From Mixophyes australis (Eukaryota; Chordata; Amphibia; Anura; Limnodynastidae), in contig JAVHZZ010000011.1 of the NCBI GenBank assembly GCA_036250195.1, positions 58,842,919 through 58,906,918 of the forward strand: DNA of 64,000 nt. The letters are read 5' to 3'. Under the pieces are notes generated by a model that saw nothing but the letters and a program-made list of their open reading frames with translations, was not told where the DNA came from and did not search any database. The translations under genes were made by a program, and so were the position numbers. Positions 40,321 to 53,655 of the stretch are shown here, in pieces (the first letter of the stretch is position 1; each line of letters opens with the position of its first letter).

Positions 40321-43300
40321 CATCATCAACATTTATTTATATAGCGCCAGCAAATTCCGTAGCGCTTTACAATTGGGAACAAACATTAATAAGACAATAC
40401 TGGGTAATACATACAGACAGAGAGGTAAGAGAACCCTGTTTGAAAGCTTACAATCTATAGGACAATAGGAGTTAGAAACACAAGGGCATGTGCTACATCA
40501 TATTGCACAATGGACCAGCCAGACTGCAAAGGTAAAAGTACTGAGTGGGCTTTGTGTGTTGCAATGTTGGTCAGAAGGTTGTTGTCTTGCGTTAGCAGTG
40601 TAGAGGATGGCAATAGGGTAATCTAGGGAAATTAAGATGATGGTTGAGGAATATCATAACCTTGTCTGAAGAGGTGGGTTTTCAGTGAACGCTTGAAGGT
40701 TTGAAGACTAGAGGAAAGTCTTACTGTGCGAGGGAGGGAATTCCACAAAGTAGGTGCAGCCCGGAAAAAATCCTGTAACCGAGAATGGGAGGATGTGATG
40801 AGAGTGGAGGAGAGACGTAGATCTTGTGCAGAACGGAGGTGTCGAGTAGGGAGATATTTCGAGACAAGTGAGGAAATGTATGTCGGTGCAATTTTGTTGA
40901 TGGCCTTGTATGTTAGTAGAAGAATTTTATATTGGATTCGTTGAAATACAGGCAGCCAATGTAGAAACTGACAGAGTGGCTCAGCAGAGGAATAACGGTT
41001 TGTAAGGAAAATCAGTCTAGCTGCTGCGTGCAAAATAGATTGTAGGGGTTCAAGTCTGACTTTGGGAAGACCAGTAAGGAGGTAATTGCAATAATCGATG
41101 CGGGAGATGATGAGTGCATGAATTAATGTTTTTGCGGTGTCTTGTGTCAGATATGTGCGTATTCTGGAAATGTTCTTTAGGTGTATGTAACATGATTTAG
41201 ATATAGAGTTGATGTGGGGAATAAACGACAGTTGTGAATCAAGGATTACACCTAGGCAACGAGCTTGCGGGGTGGGATTTATGGTCATGTTATCGACAGA
41301 AATAGAAATGTCAGGCAGGAAGCTTCTGTTCTTGGGTGGGAATATTATTAATTCAGTTTTTGAAAGATTGAGTTTGAGTTGGCGAGAAGACATCCAAGAT
41401 GAAATGGCAGAAAGACAGTCAGTAACGCGAGACAACACAGATGGTGAAAGATCAGGAGAGGATAGATAAATTTGTGTATCATCTGCATAGAGATGATACT
41501 GAAATCCAAAGGAGTTTATTAGTTTTCCAAGAGAAGTGGTGTAGATAGAGAATAGCAGAGGACCTAGGACTGAGCCTTGTGGAACTCCAACTGATAAAGG
41601 AAGCGGAGCAGAGGTGGATCAGGAGAAATTAACACTGAAAGAGCGATTAGATAGGTAGGATGAGAACCAGGATAGGACAGTGCCTTCAAGACATAGGTAT
41701 TGCAGCGTTTGTATGAGGAGAGAGTGGTCAACAGTGTCAAATGCAGCAGAGAGATCCAGGAGAATTAGAAGAGAGTAATGGTTATTATTTTTTGCTGTGA
41801 TCAAATCATTGACAACTTTGGTCAGCGCAGTCTCTGTGGAGTGTTGCGAGCGAAAGCCTGACTGAAGAGGATCCAATAAGTTGTTTGCTGTAAGAAAGTG
41901 TGTGAGGCGTGTGTAGGCAATTCTCTCGAGAAGCTTGGAGGGGCATAGGAGCTGGGAGATGGGGCAGTAATTTATGAGAGAGTTAGGGTCAGATTTCTGT
42001 TTTTTTAAAATGGGAGTAATCACTGCATGCTTGAATATAGATGGAAAAATACCAGTAGAAAGAGATAGATTACAGATTTTAGTTAGAGGGGGAATGAGCA
42101 CAGGAGACAGGACATACCCATTTGTGAGTGAATGGGATCAAGAGGACAGGAGGTAGAGTAGGAAGATGAGAAGAGAGTAGAAACTTCCTCTTCATTTGTG
42201 GGATCAAATGAAGAGAGAGTGTCAGAGGGTGCTACAAAGGAATTGAGCAGATTGCTTGTCAAGGGAGATACCATTTCAAGCCTGATCTTATCTATTTTGT
42301 CCTTGAAATAGGAAGCAAGATCCTGTGCACTGATGTTAGTTGGAGGATTTGGGGCGGGAGGATTCAGAAGAGAGTTAAATGTGTTAAAGAGGCGTTTGGG
42401 GTTAGAAGCCTGAGCATAGATGAGAGATTGGTAGTATGCTTGTTTAGCAGTGTCCAGAGCATTTCTGTAGGAGTGGTAGATATCAGTATATGTGATGAAA
42501 TCATTAGAGGCACAAGATTTACGCCAGTGACGTTCTGCTTTACGAGAAAGTTTTTGTAGAGTTCGTGTTACTGTAGTGTGCCATGGTTGGCAACGAATTC
42601 TACGCGAAGTATGTAGTGTCGCTGGAGCCACTTGATCCAGAGCAGTTGCTAGGGTTTGATGAAAATGGGGTACTGCCCGATCAGTGGAGAAGAATGTAGA
42701 AATTGGGGAGAGAAGGTGTTGGAGAGAGGTGGAAAACTGTTGAAAATCAATAGCGTTGATATTCCTGCGGGTACGAGGAGGCTTGGAAGAGTTTGACACC
42801 AGGGAGGGTAAAGAACTGGGGGTGAGCGCGTAGCTAATAAGGTGATGATCCGAGAGGGGGAAAGGACTGTTAGGGAAATTAGAAACTGAGCATAGTCTAG
42901 AGAAAACAAGATCAAGACAGTGGCCATCCTGATGAGTAGCAGATTCAATCCACTGGGAGAGGTCAAGTGAGGAGGTTAGAGAGAGTAGTTTGGAAGCAGC
43001 ATTGGAACGTGGATTAGAAATAGGGATGTTGAAATCACCCATGATGATGGTGGATAAGAAGTGAGGAAGCCATGCAGAGAAGTGTTCAAGAAAATGTTGG
43101 TGTGGACCAGTGGGGCGATAGATGACAGCAACACGCATAGAGAATGGGTTAAAAATCCTAACAGCATGTACTTCAAAAGATGTGAATGTGAGTGAAGGGG
43201 TACTTGGTAGAACTGTGAATGTGCACCGTGGGGAGAGAAGTAGTCCAACCCCCCCTCCTTGTCTGCCTCCTGGTCTGGGGGTGTGGGTGAAATGGAGATC

Positions 43301-43355
43301 ACCATGTGAAAGGGCTGCAGGTGAGGCAGTGTTTGAATGCGTGAGCCATGTTTCA
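40321..43355 (-). pseudogene. L2-clade LINE, 5'-truncated, nearly complete ORF2 with few breaks
   Basis: On the minus strand the endonuclease begins near 43350 and continues with IIMGDFNIPISNPR and LDLVFSRLCSV (frame 43138-42083). Then come the linker (RRNINAIDFQQF, ISAQDLASYFKDKIDKIR), RT ([33 protein letters not shown] in frame 42101-41619), the YADD box near 41480, and the C-terminal region ([45 protein letters not shown] in frame 41438-40632). Breaks occur near 42100, 41620 and 41440. The 3' end has the ATTTATTTATATAGCGCCAG tail at 40330. Such proteins nick DNA and prime reverse transcription at the nick. The beginning of ORF2 and any ORF1 are missing. Confidence 0.92.
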
Positions 43356-43389
43356 AATGAATAAATAATAACGTTAATTAGTGAAATTT

Positions 43390-43784
43390 AACAGTTGTAC
43401 GCGTCTTTATTCATGAAGGTATGTTATATGGTTAAATATGTCACAAAGGGTAAGGTAACAGAGGTTAGGACTCTTCAATCTGCAGTTTATGACAAGTGCA
43501 GCCATAAGCGGAACGTCCCTAAACTCAGTAATAGGGACAACAAATGGTACCTGCAGCTTTAAGGTAACTCCTCTCCAGTAAGCAACCAATGGGTTAGGAG
43601 GGGGCGTGGACGCCCTCGAGAGGATATACGCTGGCCACAAGCATGTGGGAAGCCTCATTAACTATATATACTTACATGTGTGGGAAAGGCAATTATGGGC
43701 CTACTTGAACTGTCTCTTTTACATATTTCTTACACATCACTAATAGAACATATAAATATTATTTATATATATTCCATATTTATA
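43390..43784. other. Unclassified sequence, possible old repeat
   Basis: TACGCGTCTTTATTCATG near 43398 is partly mirrored by AATAAAGACGCGTAGACC near 53072, and AGCAACCAATGGGTTAG near 43582 resembles AGCAACCATTGGCTGG near 53565. Both stretches may belong to one family. No gene. Confidence 0.35.
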
Positions 43785-44062
43785 TACAAGGGTCTTGGGG
43801 ACCACATCCGATGCAAATCTCAGGCAGTCCCCTTTACCTCCGTGTTGGATGAAGTTTTCACTGGGGGGGAATGATTTCTTTAGCCCTCTCTCCCCATAAA
43901 TCTTTATGAGTCTCTTGGTTTGATTCAAAAGAGCAGCATCATGACACAGAGCATATAAGTAAAACAAGGTAATGAAAGCCATTCTCTTGGCAACCAATGA
44001 ATAATCTGGCAATGTATTGTGTGCCTAATTTTTGAATTTTCGTAGTATGGGTGCAGGTCACC
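43785..44062. repeat. Third copy of the repeat seen at 39079-39325
   Basis: GGGTCTTGGGGACCACATCC, then TTTGATTCAAAAGAGCAGCA and TATGGGTGCAGGTCACCTT line up with 39079-39325 and 39490-39645. Class unknown; no coding frame. Confidence 0.65.
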
Positions 44063-44854
44063 TTCATCTCTCACCAAATTGGTAGCGCTTTACAATTGGG
44101 TATCTACTTGTCTAAATATATACTTATGCCTCTGTCCATCTAATGACATTGAATTATTACTGCCTCTTGACTCTCCATAAAGCATGCTTTATAAAGTTTA
44201 AATTTAGTGTGTGCATAGCGTTTCAACATTTTTATCTTTTGCACCTTCTACCACCTTGCACCATCTAATTTTTTTGTTGTTTAATTTATCCAATGGGTTT
44301 GCTTCAGTTGGTGGCATGGCAGATGACATTGTTTTCCAGGTGCTTCAATGTTCTACATGCAGTCACTGAATGTCAAAACTGCCCAGAAAAACATCCTCAC
44401 ACACAAACTCCCTTTTTTAAATATAGGTTTCACTGAATTACCCTTCCAAAATGTTGAAAAATAGAACATTAAAAAGGATTAGAATATATAGCATTTATTT
44501 AGAGTATACAGGTGCGTGTTGACCCTCACAAACAGCCTTTTTTAAATATAGATTTCACTGAACGACCCTTCCAAATCAGACAAGTATTAAGAAATAGAAA
44601 AGATTGTTGGAAAATCAATGTTTTTGGGCCTAAAATAACCCAATTTAGTGCTCCACCTGTTTCATAGATAAGTAATCTAATTGTAAAGCTAATTAATTAT
44701 CCATAAAACAGTTTAATTCCTGGTAGGTAGGCCTTCATTTATTCTACACACAAAACAGATTGTCTTCCTCTCCATCTATGCATATTGGCAATGCAGCCAT
44801 CATCTTTGGATGTATATTACACCCTACACTTATAGTTAAATATGTAAAGAAATG

Positions 44855-45170
44855 GAAAAAGGCAGTTTGCTTTCTGTCTCTATAGGCCCCCTTCCACTTT
44901 TTGAATCAACCCAAAAATTCAGCCGTTATAGACTGTACAATATTAATTAAAATGGACAAAGCCAGTTTAGTTTCTGGCTCTCTAGGCCCCCCTCCACTTG
45001 TTGAAAATACCAAAAAATGCAGCCGTTATAGACTGTACAATATTATTTAAAATGGACAAAGCCAGTTTGGTTTCTGGCACTCTCGACCCCCTTCACTTGT
45101 TGAAAATACAAAAAAATTCAGCCGTTATAGACTGTACAAAAATAATTAAAATAGACAAAGCCAATTTGGG
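44855..45170. repeat. Tandem repeat, about 100-bp unit, three copies
   Basis: AGCCGTTATAGACTGTACAA recurs at 44921, 45021 and 45120, each followed by AAAATGGACAAAGCCAGTTT and then CCCCCTCCACTTGTTGAAAA. A partial unit precedes the first. It lies just 3' of the hAT transposase (minus strand), so it may be the element's 3' subterminal region. Confidence 0.88.
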
Positions 45171-45422
45171 GTCACTCTGTCTATGACACCCCACCCTTAA
45201 GGATAAATTGCCCAAACAGCAGCCTTTCAAGACGGTACGTGATATGGAACTGCCACAAGTCCCTTTCCTCTTTGGGGGTAGATTGCACCCTACACTTACA
45301 TAGAAAGTTTTAATAACATGTTATCGTCATCATCTTCAGCTTCATCCTCACCCTCATCAGTGTGTACGTCATCATCACAGACTATCAATTCATCGCCGCT
45401 TGAATCCGCCATTAGAGAACAG

Positions 45423-48400
45423 TCAGTCAGTGCTTGGATGTCTTTGATGGTGAAGGCCTTCCTCGTGGAAGATGTAGTTCATTTTTATAAACATAATTTT
45501 CTCCACATTTTTTGGAAGTAACCTTCTACGGCGATCACTGACTAAGTTCCCGGCTGTACTGAATACCCGTTCAGAGTACACACTAGAGGGTGGGCAGCTT
45601 AGGTATTGCAAAGCAAGTTTGTACATGGGTTTCCAATTGGCCTGCTTTTCCTTCCAGTGAGGAAAGGGACTGTCTGACATTTCCATATCAATTACCTCTT
45701 GAAAATAATCCTCCACCATCCATTGCATGTTTATACTCGTATTGGATGGAGTTATGGGCAAGGTGACACATTTTTTAGAAAAATCCTTCAAACCAGCCCA
45801 GATGTTAAATTGTTCTGGTCTGCCCCTGCATCTTCCCTGCTTCTTTTTGGGGAATTTAATTTTTTACGAGCAGCAACAGCTTGAGAAAGTGAAGGAGGAA
45901 ACGTAGTCAAGCCGAGGCCCAGTTCAGCGGCCAACTTGCTGAGCAATAGCTCCTTGCAACAGTTCACATCTCGCTCATTTACAAGTAAAGACTCAATGTA
46001 GGTCTTAAACCTTGGATCAAGCACAGTGGCCAAAACATACTGATCCGAGTTCAAGATTTTAATAACTCGAGGATCATTGTGAAGCGAATGAAGTACTTGA
46101 TCGACAAGGCCAACATACTTTGCTGAATTGCTTGCTTTCAGCTCCTCCTTCAGTTTCTCAAGCTGCTTTTCCAATAGTCTAATTAAAGGAATGACTTGGC
46201 TCAAACTAGCAGAGTCTGCACTCACCTCACACGTCACAACTTCAAATGGTTTCAGCACCTTGCACAGCACTGAAAGGATTCCCCACTGTGCAAGACTGAA
46301 ATACATCACCCCTCCTTTCCCAATGTCATGGCTTGTGCAATATGCTTGGATGGCTTTGCGCTGTTCCTCCATCCTCTGAAGCATGTACAGGGTGGAATTC
46401 CACCTAGTTACCACCTCTTGCTTAAGTTGGTGGCAGGGCAAGTTAAACTGCTCTTGGAGCTGCTGTAATCTCCTACATGCTGTGGCTGAATGCCTGAAAT
46501 GGCCTGAAATTTTACGGGCCACCGAAAGCATCTCCTGCACCTCACGGTTATTTCGTAGGAAGCTCTGCACCATCAAGTTGATGGTGTGAGCAAACCTGGG
46601 AATGTGTTGGAAATCAACGAGCTGTAATGCTCGCACTATATTGTTGACGTTATCAGAAATGACATACCCTGGGGAGAGTTCAAGTGGTATAAGCCATGCA
46701 TCAATCACATCTCTCAGTTTGCGTAACCAATTGTCAGCTTTATGCCTGTTAGTGAAGCCGGTGATACAAAGAGTGGCCTGCCAGTGACAAATGTTACGTA
46801 GTGGTGTACATGCTGCTGCTGTTCCTGCTGGTGAAGGTGAATGACCAACCCAGTGGGCTGTCACAGTCATATATAGTCTTTGGTTTGGCCACTTCCACTT
46901 GTCCACATATCTGTGGTTAAGTGGACAGTGGGCAGAATGGCATTTTTCAGCGCAATCTCTACATTTTTACACACTTTTTGGTATAGTTGTGGAATTGCTT
47001 TACGGGAGAAATGGTGTCGCGATGGAATTCTGTAACGCGGACACAAAACCTCAATTAACTGTGAAAAACCAGCAGCGTTTATTGTGGAGATTGGACGCAG
47101 ATCTAACACTAACATTGCAGCCATGGCGTCTGTGATTCGTTTGGCGACTGGGTGACTGCTGTATTATTTGCTTTCCCTCCCAAATAATTGTTTCACAGTT
47201 AATTGCAGAAATGTAGGACTGCTCATTTTCTTGACCTGCCTCTGGGATGACGATTCACCCCCAGCAGCAGCAACAGCAGCAGCAGTGGGACTAACGCTTT
47301 CTTCAGAGGAATCAATAATAGTGCAGGAGTCATCCAGCCTTAAGTGGGATGCCGGGCTATCTCCGAGCGCCACTGAGGATGATGATGAGGATGGTGTGGT
47401 GGGTGTATTTTGTAGCCGTCGGGATGTCGGTGAGCGGAGGGTCTTAGCTGATGATGGAGTGCTTGTAATTTTTTGGGACGAACTTTCAGCTTTTCATAAA
47501 CACTTTAACATGAACTCTCGTCAAATGGTGTAACATAGACGAGGTTCCAAGATGGTTAAGGTCCCTCCCTCGACTGACTGTGGCTTGACATACACTACAA
47601 ATGGCTATACAATTGTTGTCTGGATTTGGGTAGAAATAATTCCACACATAAGAAGTGGATTTTTTTGTTTTATGCCCAGGCAAGACAATGGCCTTTTTCT
47701 TGTCACGTGCCAGAACTTCTGCCACTGGTGCAGAACTTACACAAACAACCTCATCTTCATCAACATCCTCATTAGCACCCTCGTCGCCTACACAAATCTC
47801 CCCATCATCCTCTTCTAATTCCAAAGTGGCATCCTCAATTTGTGTCACCGACTACACTCGGGCTATTAAGGCACACATCGGCAGAATGCTCACGATTAGA
47901 CATCAGACTTTTGGATGGACTCTCCACAGGGATTGGTGTCATTTGTGAATCAGAGCAAACATTATCCTCTAATGCCGTACTGTTATCTTGCAGCTTGGCT
48001 TTGACGCGTAACAGTAGTTGTGCACCAATTGTAGGCTCGGTAACTTTTTGGGATCTGCCACTAATAGACAAAGGTGAAGGCCTCATTCTCTCTTTGCCAC
48101 TGCGTGTGTAGAATGGCATGTTGGCAATTTTTTTTTTATCGGCACTTAACTTTTGATTAGTAACACTTCTTTTTCGCTTCAACACAGTAAAGAAAAAAAA
48201 TTATTTCGTTTTTTGGACTGATTTCTAAACACTCTGTAGTTTGACATCGCCTTGCCCAGATGACGTACTGGGAACACTAACATCAGGACTGGTGACAGAA
48301 CCTGGTTGCTCATTCTGATCATATGTGGACTGCTTTGAATCCATTCTGAGCGCAAAGCAATTGTAGTGGTAAAAATTATTTGGTAAGAAATTGCTGACAG

Positions 48401-48907
48401 ATATGACTTTTGACAGCCAGAAATATGTATGCACAATTATGGGGGACACCCAAAAGCACAGAGGAGTGCTAAAAATTAGTTGGTAGATACTGCTAACAGA
48501 TATGACTTTTGACAGCCAGAAATATTTATGCACAATTATGGGGGACACCCCAAAAGCACTGAGGAGTGCCAAATATTTAAAAAAAATAATAAGCCTCTAT
48601 CCTCCTCTCTTCTATAGCGATTTTTGTTAGAGCAATTGCAAGAAGAATATTGGATTCTCTGTCCCTGCTCTAATCAGCCTGTGACAACACCCTGCTCTCT
48701 CCCTCTGTCAAATGGCGATGGATTGCTGTGGAGGCATGTATTTATAATGTTGAATTATCGCGAGAACCGAGCCCCAAGATCCGGCGACATCACGATGACG
48801 TTCAGCCTCGAAACGGGCGGGAGAGTACCGAGCTACTCAGCTTGGTACTCGGATACCCAAAGTTCGGGTGGGTTCGGTTCTCGGGGAACCGGACCCGCCC
48901 ATCTCTA
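45423..48907 (-). pseudogene. hAT transposon with BED-finger transposase (ZBED-like), broken
   Basis: The minus-strand order is: 5' terminal inverted repeat at 48907 (TAGAGATGGGCGGGTCCGG); an N-terminal region (48185-47835); a BED-type finger (YFYPNPDN, CSVC, HLGTSSMLHHLTRVH; 47848-47486); a linker (47373-47164); the start of the catalytic domain with TTDMW (47124-46867); the main catalytic part (46906-45788, SDNVNNIVRALQ, QEVVTRWNSTLYML, ATVLDPRFK); and the hAT dimerisation end (YLSCPPSSVYSERVFSTAGN, 45791-45423). The family cuts and pastes DNA and makes 8-bp duplications. Stops and frameshifts break it into at least five pieces. The left terminal repeat was not found. Confidence 0.9.
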
Positions 48908-50586
48908 GTTTCAGCACAATAACGTACAGGCAAATAACAGGCTTTCTCTCACAGAGACTCTGCAGTCTCAGTCCCCAGGCAGTGAGAAACTGAGTGACCT
49001 GTGCAGCAGCCTTTTACCTGCACCACCCAGATGCAACTCCTGATTACCAGCAGGATAACATGGAACCTAGAAAACTTGTAAACAGGCCTAATGGATGGAG
49101 CCCACACTCCATTCATATACTCCAGGACCCTTTTCTGACTTTTCAATCAAGCCTACAGCCCTTCAGCAAGCAGCTTACACCAAACAGACATTTCCCTGGG
49201 ATTTCAAACGTAGGTGACATGTATCTGTCACCAAGTACTAAACCAGTGACTTTGTTACAAAATATATTTATATACACGCACATATACTAACATATATGTT
49301 ACAATACCACTGCACTTCAATCCCCCATACACATTACCACCCAAATACCCCACCACCCACCCCACCATATTTCTTCACATATGTTTTAAAAGTTGTTCTT
49401 TTCTCACTCTATGATATTGATGTTGGGACACAAATAGCCCTCACATCACAGATAATCTCCATACAGTTCAACCCTTGCAGAAAATTTTAACTTTCAACTT
49501 ACCAGTCTAATTTACTTGTCAAATGCAGCCCTAAGATAGGCACTATAACATCAGAAAGACAGTCAGAACTGCAGGGATACATCCAGTGTTGGACTGGGGC
49601 ATGAAGGGCCCACCAGGGGAATGCAGTGATAGGAGCCCACTACATTGGGGTGTGGCCAACTGTAAGAGTGGGTGTGGCCAGTCAAGGGGGTGTGATCAGC
49701 CCATGGAGGACAACTTATAGCACTATAGTGTGGTCCTTAAAGAACAAAGTGGACATTGCAAATTAGGCGAGTTTCACATATATCATGTACACAAAACTAT
49801 AGATTAAATATGTATCAATCAATAAATAACCTTTATTTATAGTAATAAACACATGTATGAATACAAAAATATAAATTAGAACTAGAAAATTAAAACAAAC
49901 AACTATTTAGTGTAACACTGAGAACATCTGACACAACAATGCAAAAAATATAAATAACATTCCTTAATATTCAAACACCACACAGTAGTGATTTTCAAAT
50001 CACTTTACGTAAACATGTTTATCATCTGCTTATCATAGACAGTGCAAAATACCCGCATATATAACCTCCTTCATTTTTTGGAGTGATATTGTTAAAGTTT
50101 AAGGGCTAGATTTACTAAGAATCGGGTTTAGTGGCGGTTTGAAACCACCACTTATCGCCGGCGGTTTAGTGGTTCAAACCGCCGCATTTACTATAGGGCG
50201 GCTTGAGGCTTCGATTTAAAATGACTGGCGATGTATGGCGGATTGAAAAAGCTAAACCGCAGGCGGCTTTGTCCAAACCGCTGGCGGTTTAGATGAAACC
50301 GCCATCAAAACCACCATCCAAAAGACAGGACAATTTTAATACCTGCTTCAGAATGGCTTGATAGCTTAAATATGCTGTTTGAACTATTTTGCCATTCAGA
50401 ACATTAGAAAAAGCACCATTGACATTTAAATTATGTTGGCAATCCTTATTTATTGATTAAGGGGCAAAATGAATTAAATATTAACTTATAAGGGAATAAA
50501 AAAATTTCATTATATTAAGGGGATAAAATTATTTAATTATTATATTATTTGGACAATTTGTGCATCATAAATAATTATATCCACCA
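48908..50586. other. Intron or intergenic sequence with MITE-like segment
   Basis: No gene is seen. At 50104-50340 there is a segment starting GGGCTAGATTTACTAAGAAT with many direct and inverted GGCGGTTT copies, which is probably one end of a MITE whose other end I could not find. Near 49570-49720 there is a dispersed repeat (TTGGACTGGGGCATGAAGGG). Confidence 0.45.
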
Positions 50587-51786
50587 TTAACAATCAGTTA
50601 ATAATATTATATATTCACATTTGCTACCTAATATAATGCTATAATAGTGTCCCTTTAAAAAAAAATATATATATAAAAAGACTTTTGTACACAGCAAACA
50701 GCATACCAATGTATATGCTGCAGAGTGTAAATTATGATCATATAGTTGCCGGTAGCAGCAGGTCAGGCAGTTTTCACAAGCTTTCATTTTTATATGACTG
50801 GACATTGTTTCTTCAATGTCTGCTTCTTCTACACTAACACTTGTGCTGGGAAGAGAATATGGCTTTTTAAGCACAAAATAATTCTGCACAAAATTTAGAA
50901 GCTCTGCTTTAAGCTGGACAATGTCTACCTCAGCCAAATCTGCAACAGTTCTCAGAGCCTCTGTTGGTATCTCACACTGATCCTTCATCATTTGGTTAAA
51001 CTGCCTTGGGTCAAAGTAGGTTAAATTCTGAATGAGGCTTTCATTTTTTGAAAACCTTCTATCAATACTCTCTACTGCTTGATCAAGTACAACATAGTAT
51101 TTCTGTATTTTGAAAGCTTTTAGAGAGTCTTCAATTGGCTCATCCTGAGATAACTCACCAGGCATCTTTTTTTCCTTGCTGTCCTTTTTTCTGGTAGACT
51201 TTTTTGGACTTAAGCAGTTACAGAATGCTCTTCAAGCAAACTCTCAAGTTTGTCAATAAATGAATTCACTAATTCAATTACTTTCGAAAATGAAGGTGTA
51301 AGCTTCTGAAGCAGACCCTTGGCAATATCAACCATTCGCCATGCCTGTAATATGTCCAAGCCAGCAGTCTGCAGATAATCAGAAACTGGAGTTGCAATTT
51401 CAAAGATCTGCATGAACATAAATGATACAAGTAGTGTTTCGTATCTTGTCCAGCCATGGAGTAAGTACTTTGCCTCACTAATGATTTTACTGTCAAACTG
51501 TGGTGACACTGAAATATACTCCAGGCAAGAAAGCAAGGCGCTGTACAATTCATTGGATTGTTCAGAAGATCATCCAAAAATTGTACTTAATGCCCTTGGT
51601 TTGCTCCACCAGCGTGTATCACCAATTTTCTTTAGTCGTGACAGTTTTTCCTGCCCTTGACGCTGGTTGGAGACATGTTCTGCCCACACAGATGATCTCT
51701 TGTAAGACTCTGAAAAAAAACATGCTGTTTTCTCTAAAAGCCTGATATCTACAATGACCAAATTGAGAATATGAGCATAACACCAA

Positions 51787-52183
51787 GGGGTAAATGTATC
51801 ATAGTCCGGTTTCTTCAACTCCCGCGAGTTCGGCGAGATGACAGCTAAAATTTAAAGCGGCGCTGCCTTGTAAAGGGAAACTTTACATTTAAAAAAATTG
51901 AATGTACAAGGAGTCTGAATGAGCAGCTGCAGTCTAAAGAAGTGGAGCTGCTACAAGTGAAATCTGAACTAGATACACACCAAGTGATGTAAAGCTTATC
52001 CAAAACTCCTACTGACTGGGAGATTGAAAAGCTGAACAGTGAGTTGAAAATCCAGTCACTGGAGCAAGAAGTAAAATTGTTTCACGAAGAATGCGGATGT
52101 CTCCAAGCGTAACTTTAAATTTTAGCTTTCATCTCGCCGAACCCGCTGGAGTTGAAGAAACCGGACTATGATACATTTACCCC
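51787..52183. mobile_element. 397-bp TIR element carrying a captured coiled-coil coding segment
   Basis: The inverted ends are GGGGTAAATGTATCATAGTC and GACTATGATACATTTACCCC, with about 70-bp arms differing at a few positions. CAA flanks both sides (51784-51786 and 52184-52186), a 3-bp target duplication as in Harbinger-type elements. It is inserted in the ZMYM1-like pseudogene. Between the arms there is an open, heptad-like coding stretch (51906-52112) unrelated to transposases. Confidence 0.9.
51906..52112 (+). pseudogene. Captured host-gene fragment encoding a coiled coil
   Basis: Plus-strand frame 51906-52109 encodes LNEQLQSKEVELLQVKSELD, a stop (TAA at 51990), then TPTDWEIEKLNSELKIQSLE followed by QEVKLFHEECGCLQ, ending at TAA 52110. 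The E/K/L/Q composition and regular leucines suggest a coiled-coil protein. The parent gene is not identified. A transposase origin is unlikely because no transposase motif is present. The single internal stop indicates a decayed copy. Confidence 0.6.
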
Positions 52184-53065
52184 CAAGTGTACACTGAATT
52201 ACAGGACTCTTTTCTTATGTAGGCCTGTACTCCACTGTTGTGCCCACTCATGTTTGCAGCACCATCAAAAGAGCAACCAATAATGTTACTTATGCTCAGA
52301 GAGAACATTTCCAGTCACTCCTTCAGAACTGAAAACAGAGCTTCCCCAGTAGTGCTACTGACATCAACAAGACTGAAGAGTCTTTCAAAAACCATGCTGT
52401 CTTTGGTATACCTTAAAATGATGCTACATTGTTCCACAACACCAATATCCTGTGTACTGTCCATTTCTACACTAAATTTAACAGCGTATTTCACCTCCTG
52501 GCTTATTTTCTGTTTTGCCATATTTTCCAATATTATTATCAGCTTGTTAACAGTTGATTTGCTTAAAAATGTCACCATTCCACCCCTTCCTTTACTCTTC
52601 TGATGGTGTCTTTTCCTGGCCTCACTTTTTGCTACTGCTTGCTCTATGTGTTTTTGCAGTACACCATCATATTTACTCAGAAGCAGAACTAACTCAAGAA
52701 AGTTATCGTGGTTGAGGTCACTATTGAGTAAAGTATGAGCAGCCTCATCCTTCCCTCTGTAAGCAAGCGCTTGCTTTGCAATGTATAGTATGATAGCAAT
52801 TAGGCGACTGATTACCATGCGATTGTGCTGCAATTCTCTATGTTTGTTTTTCTAAATTTACATTGATTAAAGTTTCTATATCACTTTTCCTTTCTGCATG
52901 CAAATATGCACTGACAGCTACTTGATGTTGGCTAGATTCTTCATGTTCCCTTACTCTGTCATACACATGTTTATTAACTTGCCATCCAAAAATAAAATTA
53001 CTTAAAGGGCTCACTGTGTATGTTCCCACAAACTTCACATCAACCTTAAACTTTAAACATTGCAT

Positions 53066-53655
53066 GCAAATAAAGACGCGTAGACCTGGATAAGTTATTA
53101 AAAAATGGCAGGAATTTTATTGTAAGGATTTTATATTAACTAAACCTATGGTGGCGGAGAAAGAGCACTGCGTAACAGCTCACGAGCTGATAACACAAGA
53201 TCACTTAGTGGACTGGCGCAAACCGCCGTGAGTCCGCAAATCACGGGGAACAAATCCCTACATACTTAGCGCTGAGTTGGCGTCAGAGTGACTGCCCCTT
53301 ACAACTCACACTGCCCTCCCTCACCGAGCCGAACAGGGACCCTCCTCACCGAAGGACCAAAAGGAGTTACTGATGCTTCAAAGGGGGCAGTGACCTACGA
53401 CCAACTACCTGTGCGCCCATTAATCAGCCGCTGAACGCAGTGCCTTCCTACCCCACTTTAAAAAACCCCACTAAATTGAGGGATGGGAGGGTGGGATCTC
53501 GTGCTGCAAGTGAACCCAAGCAGGAAGTGCAGCCTGCTATATTCTATCAAGGTCCCTCCCACGTGAGCAACCATTGGCTGGAACCCACCCCATGATAAAC
53601 TACACCAGGTAATTACTCAGCTTGTTACAAACCCTGTCGCCCTTTAAGTGCGTTT
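53066..53655. repeat. Unclassified insertion inside the ZMYM1-like pseudogene
   Basis: It separates the two halves of the TTF finger. ATGGTGGCGGAGAAAGAGCA resembles the repeat at 38810. GC content is higher than the flanks, and no frame or terminal inverted repeat was recognised. Confidence 0.55.
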
